Under the pieces are notes generated by a model that saw only the letters and a program-made list of their open reading frames with translations, was not told the origin of the DNA and did no database searches. Positions 33,167-45,800 of a stretch of DNA of 64,000 bases are shown piece after piece (positions within the stretch are counted from its first letter, which is position 1; every line of letters begins with the position of its first letter). This DNA comes from Acanthococcus lagerstroemiae (Eukaryota > Arthropoda > Insecta > Hemiptera > Eriococcidae). The translations under genes and the position numbers were made by a program. Location: positions 60,443,211 to 60,507,210 of the forward strand of contig CM063113.1 of NCBI GenBank assembly GCA_031841125.1, written 5' to 3'.

Positions 33167-33556
33167 CAGGGTTGCCACTTTCTGGAAAACCGGGAAAAGT
33201 CAGGGAATTTGGTCATTCAGGGAAAAATCAGGGAATTTTCATTTAAGTCAGGGAAATTTTCTGAAAATAACAAACGAGTTCGTATTTTATCAGAGTAAAC
33301 TTTTTTTATCTGTTGGAATGGACTCAACTTTCTTTGAGTATTTCTAATATTGAAAAATATTACATAAATTACATCTGTACCTTCTTCTTCTCGATAGCGA
33401 TTTTTTTTAAATCTGTATTGTAAAAAATTCCTGTGACTCTCCTCCCTCTGGGCTTTCTCGGAATCCTGTAAAAAAGTCAGGGAAAATTGGAAAAGTTGGT
33501 CTGGAAAACCGGGAAAAGTCAGGGAAAACCAATCCTGAAAAAAAGTGGCAACCCTG
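33167..33556. mobile_element. MITE with CAGGGTTGCCACTTT ends, 5-bp target duplication
   Basis: Left CAGGGTTGCCACTTTCTGG and right (inverted) CAGGGTTGCCACTTTTTTTC; TCGAG duplicated at 33162-33166 and 33557-33561. Internal GGAAAACCGGGAAAAGTCAG occurs at both ends. 390 bp, non-coding. It lies 3' of gene B. Confidence 0.85.
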
Positions 33557-33796
33557 TCGAGTCCTAATATAAAGAAAATATGTTTTTATACCAAAAATAT
33601 GTCAAAATATGCCCAACCAAGCATGGCTTATTCAACTCAGAATAGGGAGGGTATAGAAGAAAAAGAATGTACTAAAGAATGAAATTCGACTCCATAATCG
33701 TACATGTAATTTTAATTAATGACAATTCGTGCTCAGTCTGCAATACTCTTACAAATAGAAATGATAAAATAAGAGAAACTAGGAATATAATATCAC

Positions 33797-33802
33797 TTTA
33801 TT
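33797..33802 (-). terminator. polyadenylation signal of P450 gene B
   Basis: AATAAA on the minus strand (TGTGAATAAAGTG), 16 nt after the TAA stop codon (33819-33821). This is unusually close but canonical. Confidence 0.65.
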
Positions 33803-33818
33803 CACATAGATATTGCAG

Positions 33819-36800
33819 TTAGAGCGTCGGGCTTTCTTTCCTTCGTCTAAGTCGAACTCGGTAACCGCTCTTATTTCGTAGTACAATATCGAAACGTGCC
33901 TGCAATTTTGATATATTCATATCGCTTGAGAATTCGTAGTATCGCAGAATGGTTGAAAGTTGAGCCTTGACGTTCAGCATAGCATATTTTGCTCCTGAAG
34001 AAAGTCAAATAAAAATTAGGGACCTTCAGTTTTTTTCATGTTTTTTGCTGCTTTAGTAGGTATTAACATGAAAAATATATATGTATAAAAAAATGAGAAC
34101 TAGACATGTAGTAGTTCTACACAGGTTATACCACGTGTACCGTTATTCGGTCAGTTGTATGTTGCTCAACATAGATAGGTAGGAAGGCTATTACCTATAC
34201 AAATTCGTGGTCCGGCGCTGAAGGGGACGAAACAACCGGGATGTCGTTTTTCCTCTTCCTCAGGTAAAAATCTATCTGGGTTCCATTCGCCAGGATTATG
34301 ATAATATGCTCGGCTGGTGTGCATTGAAATTATCGATAGCACAGCAGTACTACCAGCTGGAAGTATCCTACCATCTAATAGACAAATACATGCGTAAAAT
34401 TATGAACTTGTAATGAATACGTTCGCATACCCATTATTCTCGCATGAAACATTTTTTATTTATTTTAATGGTATACTACGTTTGTAGTATCTTTCATTAA
34501 TAACGTCGGTGGATAATGAAATATTACGTATAATATACATGTCCATGTGCGTTAGGTAATTACATTACTATACTTGTTAATCAGTTTTCAACCTAACCTA
34601 GCCACAAATCTGTTTTATTATTATTATTATTATTTTATTTTATTTTATTTTTCAGAGTTTCAGAACATGGAATAAAAAAAGGAATTATTCGATTTAATAA
34701 TTCTCGTTGTGGGTAGAGAAGTACTATTTTCAGAATAATTCCAATTTGGTTCCGCATCATCGAGAAAAATTATAAGTAGGTAAGTCTTTTGCTAAAAATT
34801 GAATGATGTCCTTGTTTAGAGACCTTTTGACACTGATTGTATCTAGCTGCCAGCTGTAGCGCTAATGAGGAATCATATACATTACCCTTTAGTTTTATGT
34901 CCTCTGTAACGTTTCGCAAAATCAAAGGCGCAGGTGAAAATCGTCTCAAAGTTTCTTTGATACAGCGCTCCATAACAGGCAGTCTGCTTAAATCATCCAA
35001 TTGTGGTGGTCTCTCACTGTCTCCAAATATGCTAAGCAGTTCTTCATAAACTAGTTCCTTTTTGGTTCAAACATTATTTGGATACTTAGGTAATTAATAA
35101 TCGTGCCAGTTGCTTCGAGAAATGATGTAGCCAAAAGAAAGTTACAGGTATATGCAGTAGCTTAGCCAGGATTTTCCCCGGGGGGGGGGGGGGTAAAGTA
35201 AGATTTTGAAGGGAGAAAAAGTTGAAAATTGAGGTATTTTTTAAAAATCGTCGATATTAGAGAACTAGTTCATGAAAATGAAGGTAAAATTACTGCTCTA
35301 GCGAAAATGTTTCGAAAAAACGTGTTTAAAAAGGCGAAAAATTGCTAATTTTTGCGTATATTTTACATTCAATTTCAAGTGCCTTGGGGGACATTCGCCC
35401 CCTTCTCCCCCCTGGCTACGCCACTGGGTGTATGAATGTTCGTGACGAACCTGATAATGTTTATGCTTGCCAAGCATTAACAGCGTAAAACACACAGTTA
35501 TAGCTGAGGTTTCACTCCCCTGAAATAACAAGATAATTACAGTAGTATGAACTATCAAAACATGACGTATAAATGGGGGAAGAAGCAGGTAAGTACTTTT
35601 TTTGGCGAAATTGAGTTGAGTAATAATTCTGTTGAAACGGGGGAGCACTGAGTAGAAATAGCTGAGTGATGGTAGGATGCCTAAAAGGATGCTACAGTCC
35701 AGAAAAACGGGCTTCAAAATTCACGTACAGGTGAAGAACCACGTATGTGAACAAATTGTTTTTCATTTTTCTCGCTTCGCCACAAAAGTGACTTACCTGC
35801 TGCTTTCCCTGTACCCTTCAAATGTAAATTTTATTTCCTTCTCTTCAGTTTTATTGACTAATTGAGTAAATGAGTTCAGTTTTCGCGAAGATGTACAGGG
35901 TTATTCGGTAAAGTGAACACTCATTGATTTTATATCTTTCTAAATCACCTTCTGTGGTTCATGAAGTAGGATAGGTAGCGTGTGTACAATCTCCAGTTCA
36001 CTCTTCAGTCATTCTTTCTTCAAATTCCTATGAAATGTTCATAGTGACGGCTACACGCTTGTTCCCCTAGGTACCAGTCTGTTTTGTATATTTGTGTGAT
36101 TGGCACGGTCTAAACTGTCGATATACTTACTGTTAATATAAAAGTAACAACTTCGCTAGCCAACTCCTCGTCGCTTAAATTTTTAAACTCTTCGGACTCG
36201 AGTAGTATTTCAATGAAGTTCTTTAGTTTTTTTTCTGTAACAAGATAGTCTCTGATCAGAGCTGAAATAAGGGTACAATAAACTTTAAACTACATCTGAA
36301 TCGAATTTCCAGCAAACAACTTTGTTACAGCCACCCAGCTGACAAAAATACCATTCACATTTAAGACGACTGAACTGTGGGTGAAAACGTGACAGTAGAA
36401 GTTTCAAAAGTTGATCAGAAAGCTAATTTTATTTTATTTACTTCTTCGATTGACTGAAGATTCTCATGGTCCTAATTTCAGTCAAAGTTCTGCCATGCCT
36501 CCTATGAAATGTGAACTGTGCTTTCATCAGTAGGGCAGTAGTAATCACTAGTATGGGCGGACTTAGGGGCACTACCCAAACAAAACTGAAAGACACGTAC
36601 CTTTTTTTTTATTTCATATAATTTACCTTAATTTTTTTGTTTAATAAATAAACATACCTCCTTCGGGAAATGAAAATAATTTCTAGTTTTTCTAACATTC
36701 ATTCCTACCTTCAGAGTCCGTGGAATCATTACGCACACTGGAATCATTATTTTCAATTTCTTCTCTTTTCTTTCTGATGATCTGTAAATTAATTGTTCAA

Positions 36801-39800
36801 TACATCGATTATTTGAAAAAAGTATCTTTCTGAAAATTAATACGCTTAGCGTTTAATGACAGGAGAGTCTGAAAGAAACGTAATCATCTTAAAGAATAGT
36901 ACAATAGCTTTACCTGCAGAGGAAGACTGATTACATGCCTGAATGCTTTATAATCACCAGTTATTCTATTGCGGATGTAGAACAACAGATCAGGATATAA
37001 CCAAGGCTTCATGATTCGTTCGGTGACCGCTGTGCACGCTCTATTATATGATATACTTACTCAATAAAGTTTTGAAAGATGACCAGTTATTAATACGGGG
37101 GGGGGGGATAAAAGTTACTTTTTTCTAGCTATATGGTCTCTACTTGGCAAATGAGTTTAATACACATAGGTACACTGATTCAGGAAAATATACCTTGAAA
37201 AAGTCAACTACCTATTAAGTATAGGTACTAGGAAAGTTTTTCTTGGACATTTAAATTATTTGCTCAATTTTATTTCGTTTTAAACGCAACATGTATGCGG
37301 GAAGTATTTTTTTGATTATAATATTGCATCAGTGAAGAGGAGTTCAAATTCACGACGCTTTGATATTTATATAACATAAAATAATGTTTAAAATTCCTTA
37401 CTTTTCCAACGATCTCCCATATTCTATAACATAGTTTTCTTGTTCTACTTCATCTTCAAATTGATCTCGGTAACCCATGGCAGTCACTAAAACCAAGAAC
37501 ATATCGATCTAAAGTTGTATCAGTGACATGAACATCATAATCAATGAAGTGTTTTTCCTATACCTTATTGTTTCAGTTTTCGCTGTCTGTTGAAAAATAT
37601 AGTATATTACGTATCAGTGGCAGAAAGTAACCGATTTCCGAGTACGAGGCTTGCGGAGCGAGCGCAGCGAGTGACGCAATCGTACGAGGGAATCGGTTAC
37701 TTTATAACACTGATACGTACCATATTTTAATGAAATATGAACGGAAAAATTAATTAATCCTTTTTAATTCTTATAATAACAAAAAAAAAGAAAAATGATA
37801 AATAACGCCTTCTCCGTCGTGAGTCGCCGTAGCATGCAGAATACATAGGTTCGTACAGAATGAATGAAGTTAAGCACACATCGAACGTGGTTAGTACTTG
37901 GATGGGTGACCGCTCAGAAGGAACTCGACCGGTAATATGCGTGACGAGTTTCGAAAAATGTGAGACACGATTTTCGAAAGCAGTTATAGCTCACGGAAAA
38001 CAAAATTGTCCGCTAAAACCAGCTGTACAAAAATGGACGATTTTCGAAACCTAAAATTTCGCAGAAATGTGCCATTTTCCGTTCATATTTCATTAAAGTC
38101 TTTTTTATTCAATTTTTCGATGATGGTAACGTTGAAACGAGTAAGTCCCTTGGCGACAAAATTTCTTATCTTCAAGATGAGGGGATATGCATTCTGCAAA
38201 AGTTTGGAGCCAGTCGTAAGATTTCATTCTCTGAGCTTGGAATGTCATTTACCGCCCATGAAAGTCATTTTACCTGAGTACGAACATGACGTAGTACAGC
38301 GTCTCTCAGGTTCGAATTTTCGATTGATTTAGGAGGTCGAGTTTGTCAGTGTGAGTGTCACGTAAATTTCAACAGTGTTCGAGCAAAAAGTAGTATAGAA
38401 GTTCTAGCTAATCCGATCATCCGTACACTCAGTATATGTTGACCCGTCGACGCCAAATTCGAATTCTAGCTCCGCGTTTGTACTTTGTTGAATGGATTGT
38501 TTCATCGTCAACGAAAACCAGATTCTTATGCACATTTTTGGTGAAATTTATTTCAATAGTTTCGGTTATGTGTTAGCTTACCCTGCGTCAGATAACTCAT
38601 TTAGTTGGTGGAAAATTGTTCTATTAAGTGCTGTAATCTGTCGAGAAAGGTAAAACCCTCTTATACGCAACGTGTAAGTTACATGCTTTTTCAGGGTGTC
38701 TGTCAGTCATATAAGTCATGCAAGTCATGCAACTGCCTCTAATTACTTACAAATTTGGTGATTCTTCCTGAGCAATCGCAATATTTCTCATTAAAATATG
38801 GCCAAATTGAAAATTAATCGATAAATTGTGTTCTTTGCAACATTCTTGGCAATAATTCGTTCGTTATTAAGCTTCTTCCAAGTTTTTGTTTACAATTAGT
38901 ATGTTTTTCATTTTTTTTTTCTTTGTAGAAATTCTGTTCAGACGTCAAAATATTCCGAAAAAAGATCGTACAAAAGTCATACTTTTGGAAAATTTGTATT
39001 TGGTAGACACCCTATTCTTTCTTTTTTTCCTGAGAAAATACGTTTTTGATGTGTAGGAAGTTTGTTCCTATAATGACGAAAATACGTGTAATGTACGTAT
39101 AATGTATACTGTGTAGAATATTATTGAACGCAACTTACTGCAAATGGTATCTCGAGTACACTTGAAAACATGCGGCCATAAGTCGAATTCATCTTCCCAA
39201 TCTTCTGCTCCCAGCGTTTTGATTAGCTTGTAATTGTATTCGTTAAATATATCCAAGAAATAACTATTCATTAAATTCACGTTGAATGCTGGATTCAGTT
39301 GACGTCGTTTTCTCTTCCACTTCGGCCCTTGTAAATGCATCCAAAATATATTTAAAAACTAAGCATCATCAACCGTTAATTGAAATTGCTTACTATTAAT
39401 ATTTGCTCTCTTTACAGATAAAAATTCTCGTTAGGAAAGTTGAGTTTTAATTTACAATTTCTTTAATTTTTATCTAGAGGGGGGTGAAGGGCTACAACCA
39501 GAGATGGACGTTGCTCTTGAAGAACAAGTTGTTCACTTGCTCTTGTTCACTATTTGGTGAACTTAATTCTGAACTAGTTCATCTCCCCCAAAAAAGAACA
39601 AGAACTAGTTCACGATTTTTGGACCTGATCAACTTGTTCATTCAGGTTCATCTATTTTTTCGTAATTTTCTTTATTTGGCTTTTTCTTGTATACTTCCAC
39701 TTTCCAGACTTTAGTTTCAACTTTCATAATGGTTTCAGAGTTACAATTACAAATTATAACATTATTGAATTTTTGTTTGATGTTTAAATTTTATCAACAA

Positions 39801-42800
39801 TCTCATAGGATTTGAATGGGGATTAGAAAAATTGTTTGGGCAACAGCCTAGTTTTCAGTTGTAGGCTATTACCCAAAAAACATTTTTGCTCGCAATTTGT
39901 TTGTACAAAAACCCTATTTTTAAATGAGCAAAACCATGAGCAAAGGTTCTTTTTAATGAACAAACGATGAACTAGATCAGTTGGAAGACCAAGTGAACAA
40001 GAGCAAGACTAGTTCACTAAAAATGGAAAAGAACAAGAGCAAGAGCAAGTTCGTTAAATAGCAGTCAGCCTCGACATCATGAACGCGTTCAGCTCCATTC
40101 CGTATACACGTATCATGGAGGCGTTGGAGTTGGCGCGGGTACCTGGTTACCTCGTGCGCATCATCAGGAGCTACTTCTCCGGCGGCCGGACCAGTCACAC
40201 GGGAGATGACCTGCGGCGTTCTTCAGGGATCAATACTCGGACCTACCCTGTGGAACGTCGCCTTCAACGGGATGCTGAGGCTGGCAATACCACCAGGCGT
40301 AAAGCAGATCTGTTACGCTGACGACACGCTGGTGGTGTGCTAGGCGGAGACAACAGCAGAGGTCACGCGACGAGTGAACCAGGCGTTAGAGATCCTGACC
40401 CACTGGATCGAGTCGGCGGGGCTGTGCTTAGCGGTTCAGAAGACAGAAGCGGTTTTGTTCACGACGCGACGCAAGTACAGCCCACCCACCTTTGTCCTAA
40501 AAGGTGTGGAGATTGGGCTCTGTACACCCCTGAAGTACCTAGGACTGTGGTTCGACGGGAAGTTGCATGTCCGAGAGCACTTCCGACGGGCAGCTGTGAA
40601 GGCGGATCGGGTAGCCGGCCAGTAGTCCCGTCTGATGTCGAACCTAGGGGGGCCGAGAGAGCAGCGACGTAGGATGTACGTGAACGTCATCATGTCGGTC
40701 CTCCTATACGGGGTGCCAATATTCGCCGACGCCATCGATATACCATACAGGAGAGCGGAGATGGAGAAGATCCAGCGAAAATCCGAGATGAGGTGTGTCA
40801 GTGCGTACCGCACTGTTTCTTCGGATGCAGTAGGCGTGTTAGCGCGTATACCGCCGATCGAACTCAAGGTCGGCGAAATTGTGGCGGTATACGGTGCGAA
40901 GAAGAAAGCGAAGACGAAACGGGAGGCATTTCGGGTCAAGCGAGTCATCCAGCAGGACACGCTTCGGAAGTGTAAGGACGCGCTCGCCCATTCGACCAAG
41001 GGCGAGTGGACCCGAGCGCTGATACGCAACCTCGACGGATGGGTAGGAAGAACGCACGGAGCGCTTAACTTTCCACCTTACCCAAGTATTGAGCGGCCAC
41101 GGGTTCTTCGGCACGTACCTACATCGGATGTCAATAGCGCCGAGCCCCATGTGCGCGCAATGTGATCGAGGGGCGGAGGACACACCTTGGCACACCCTGT
41201 TCGAGTGTGAGGCCTGGGAGCAGGAGAGGCGCGGGATGGCCACAACAGCGATCGATCCCGGTGGCGACCATGAAGAAGAAGAAGACGACGACGTCGGCGT
41301 GAATCAGCCGTCTCGCGCCGGACACCCTGGTTCCGGAGATGATGAAGAACGGAAGCAGTTGGGACCGGGTGTTGGCCTTTGTCTCGGCCATCATGAAGAA
41401 GAAGATGCAGACGGAGTGGTCGAGACAGAGGGCCGGCGATTCACCAAGCTCGGCTCACACCATCGAACAGGAGGAGAACTCTGTACCATCCTAGAGAAGA
41501 GCTGCTGCAGCTGCACTGCGGACCCACCAGCAGGGCTCACCCGTCGTCACCACCTGCCTGCGTCGACACACGGACCAAGACGAGGAGGTGAGGGGTGAGT
41601 GAAGAGAGGCGCGCGTCCGGCCGTAGGGGTCCTGAAATTTCCAGGCGAGCGCTCAGGGAGTGCGGACCTCGGTCAGTAGGGAACCCCATGGTGGCCCTGG
41701 TAGGACGCGCGCACCGTTCCGGCACGTAGAAATGGGGGCTCGGGCCCGGCCCCAAGGCGTCCCTCCGATCACTGACGCGATACTCGAAAGGGTAGTTCCT
41801 GTGGCCGGGGGTGCGGTGTCATAGGGGCCACTTTGGCATGCGTGCATCGCCATACGTCCCACCACACCAAGTTCGTTAAATAATGAACAACGCCCATCTC
41901 TGGCTACAACACTACCAATTAAAAATCTGCCAGTTTTTTCGTGAATAAGAAGTCTCTTCGATATGTCCATTGAAGGGGAAGATCTCATTAACAAATTGGC
42001 TGTTCATTCCTGGCCCTTCTGGGCCTGCATCACAGCTTAACGAGCATAAAACTGCTGCTAAAGCCTCATTTGAAAACTAATTGATGACGTTGTAAAAGGT
42101 AATATGTTTCCTTTTTTGCATGTGATATTAATCAGAAGAACTTGCGTGCTGTATTTCTAATTATATTATCCCTCTCCATTTCTGTGCTTTGAAGCGGTTT
42201 AACCTCTCTTGTTAAAACTAGGCCACCTGTCGCTGAGAGGTTGTCAAAAACCGCTTTTTGTTGTTTTTCTGGTCAATATTACGTTTTTAACGATTTCAAA
42301 CTATCTATTGCTTTTCAAATGCTTTTCGATCTTCCTGCTTATTTCCACTTTGTTTAATTAAAATGACAGGTATACACCGTTATGTATCATGTCGTATAAA
42401 TGTTTGAATTAAAAACAAAATAACAGGACCCTAAATTGAAACTACATGTTTGTTAATTAGGAAGTTAACCAAATGTACCTATGTTAGTAACTGTATAATT
42501 CAACTCCTTCATATAAAAAACGTGTAACAGGAGTGATCTTTGAAAGAAAGTTGGTTAAAATATATTCAGCAATAGCATTGAACTATCAGGATAAAAAAGA
42601 ATTACCTCCATGGACATTTTTGAAATTAAATTACGTGAAATTGAAAATCGCGATTTTTGACGCAGTAGAATAGGGAAGCTGAAAAAATCCCCCAGACATT
42701 TCCAATGTGTTGAGCGTTGTTACTTAGTTTGTGTTAGTGTGTAACACTAACGCTACCTAGGTAATGTTAATTTCCCAATAATACTTGAATGCACTGGAGA

Positions 42801-45800
42801 AACGTACATAATACTCATTATATACTTGTCTTTAATTTTAAATCGAATAGCGCCAACCACCAAGACAAGTCTTCCCTTTGGATAGAGATTGTATGTTTTA
42901 ATGAAAATTATGTTTGAAATACGTACCATAAGTTTTTTGTTTTATTTTGTTTTTTTGAAGAACAACAACAAAAAAGTGTTTTGCCAAACTAAGGGAAAGC
43001 ACGTTTTACAAAATGTTTAAAACATACGTGTTCTAAACATGTATTTTAAACAATTTATTTTGTCAACTGTGATTGGACCCCCACGCCATCTACCGTCCTG
43101 AATTTTACCAACGCCGCTTTTCACAATCATCAATAATGTATAAGTCGAACGAATCTACTTTTCTTTTGCAGAAAAGCGTGTAATACAAAGTTTAAAAAAA
43201 ACAACAAAAGTGTACTGAAATGTAAAATTAAAATAATCAGAATTAAAATAATTAGTGTTTTTCTTCAATTTCTTGTTTTGAAAATAAATTATTAGAAAAT
43301 AGGCCCAAAATATTATTCGTAACATTATGGGGAAAGGGACAGAACGTTTTCTAGATTCAGTGTCCGTAGTGTGAGAATCTCCTTTGACGTGGCCAAAATT
43401 TTTCGAAACTTACCGATTTCACCATTTTCTAGCATGTCGGGACTTGCTAGTGGTTACGTAATCACCATTATGTCTCAAATAGAAAATGTGAAAAAATGGA
43501 TCATTAGAAGTTTAAAAATATTCAAAATCTTACGTAGTGGATATGTGTTTTTTTCGCAGTGGCCTACCATATGTATTTATTCATTTTAAACAAATAAGAA
43601 ATCACCCCTCGACTGGCTGTAAGAATTAAGCCTGAAAGGTCAAAATTTTCTACATTTGAAAAACATTTAAAGCGTCGTAACCAGTGTTGCCAGGTGGAAA
43701 GTTGAGAAATTTACCAGCAAGAAATTCCCTGAGATTGTATCAGACTTCAAATGAAATGTACCAAATAAAATGTGTGATCTTTGAAATTGTACCACCAAAA
43801 CGTAGAAGAAATTTCGAAGGTCAAAATCTTTAAAATGTACCAAGATCCACTGAATATATAAAAATGTTCCAAAACGTATAGAAAATGACAAAACGTACCA
43901 GAATTGTTGAAATCACTTGAAATTGTACCAGAAAAATTGAAATGTACTAGATCTGGTGCATATGTATCAAATTTGGCAACACTAGCCGTAACGAAGCAAT
44001 TGAAGAGCATTTCGCATCAAGACTTCTAAAACTGTTTTAGAGAGTGGGAGGAGGGTTTCCGCCGGTGCGTAGCTTTAAGAGGGGCTTACTTTTAAAGGAA
44101 TAAGTTGAATTTGTTGTTTAGATTTAATAAAAAAATTTTACCGCATCATTCTCATTACTATTCGTCATGAACTAACCATTAGCAGTTATCAGTCCTTCTC
44201 CGAGCAAATCGTGCATTAACTTGTATCCATCGGCCTTTTCCAAAGTCTTATTTGCTACAATCTACCGGGATAAAGACATATTAATATGTAAACCAACTTT
44301 TCTTCTTCGGCATCACTTTTCAAAGAAAAAGTAAATTAGGAAAAAACATACTTGAAAGTTATCAGCGTCATATATCAGTACAAATGGTTTATGTAGTAGC
44401 CAGATTCTTGCTGGGCTTCCGCATGCTTCGAATTTTCTTTTTCTTTGTACGATTTCTGAGACAAAGAAAATCAGTCTTCAAATATTGAATGAGGATAAAA
44501 TGACTGTGTATTAAAATATCAAGTCAGTGGAAAAGAAATTATGCTGTATGGAAAGAGAGTATAAATATAAAACTTAAGACTAGTGGCTTTAGTCTAAGTA
44601 TACCGGTGGAAGTATGTGACATAGAGATAAGAAGGTTTCGCTTGAAAAGAAATTTCATTTATATTTATCGTTGTATTGGAAGGAGGGGATTCAACAACAC
44701 GAAACATTTTCGCCCCCGCAGGACTGAAAAACTTTTTCGTAATTGAAGAGATATGGCTCATTTTCTTCTGAAAAAACTTCAGTTATACCGTCTCAGTTGA
44801 GGTAGAGGTGATAGATAAAGGAATACTGGTAACAAGACTGCAACACTGAGTAACGAGCTTAAATTTCAGCAAAAAGTTATTTTTATTATTTTTATTTTTA
44901 TTTTAATGAGACACTTAATGTCTATAGGCCATATGGCCTCGGTACATCCTAATGTTAGTTAATGTTAGTTATAATTATGTATATTATTTAAAATTATTTA
45001 AAACGTAATGCATACAGTGAACTTAAATGAGGTGTGAGAGATTGTTGTGAATTATGAAGGAGATAAGGTGGGATATGTTATCGATGAGAAGGTACTGGAT
45101 GAGGTGGTTGGTCTGTGTGAATTTTACATATTTCGGGTTGTATGGAAAGTGAGCGTAGAATACCTACAATGTATTTGGTTCTAATATCTCGGCTATCTCT
45201 ACCTTGAGCGGCGGTCCATCTCTGTCTCTCAGGTTCAAGTGTCAATAGCAATATTCGTATCAAAATTTCACTTACACTTTCTGGTTTCTCAAAATTTCTT
45301 CTCAACTCAATCATTTTATTGTATTTGTACCCCTTAACCCCAAAATTTACTTGCCCGTTGATGCTGTCTTAATGCATTGGGGTTTAAACCTCACCTAGGT
45401 AGCGCTACCATAGGCAAACGTTTTGCGTGTATTGTTATCAGTCTGGGGTGACCTGTTCGCGAAAATTCACCCCAAAGTGATAAAAATACAATGAACATAC
45501 TGACAACACTGCCAACACATGCAACTTAGGTTTAAGTCCCAATAGTCAAATCAACATAGGACCAAGGTGTCCAGGTCTGGTTTTTAAGGGGTCGTATAAA
45601 TTCTTCTCTCTGCCAACGAAGCGCCAGGAAAGGTCTATTAGCATGGAAATTTTGAATATGTGAGAACTCATTGCTGGATGAACTGTCGAAATAAAGGTTT
45701 CTTGGGCCACTGACTGCGAATGTTCTGTCTAATCTCTGACCCAGAGCTCCGATTTGGTTATTAAAACAAAAATTCTGCCACTGAATGAACAAAGTCAAGT

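Larger units (their letters stand above)
39499..41902. mobile_element. hAT-type MITE split by a LINE, gene B intron 3
   Basis: TIRs CAGAGATGGACGTTG (39499) and, inverted, CAGAGATGGGCGTTG (to 41902). Perfect 8-bp target duplication GCTACAAC at 39491-39498 and 41903-41910. Without the LINE it is about 582 bp, rich in GAACTAGTTCA and GAACAAGAGCAAGA motifs. Confidence 0.88.

Noticed and set aside
40436..41394. Long minus-strand frames over the R1-like LINE
   Set aside because: The plus strand carries the YADD box, thumb and zinc knuckle; the minus frames are shadows of GC-rich coding DNA.
41089..41598. 169-codon plus frame taken as one protein
   Set aside because: Only its first ~55 codons are LINE C-terminus; the rest is 3' untranslated sequence that happens to be open.
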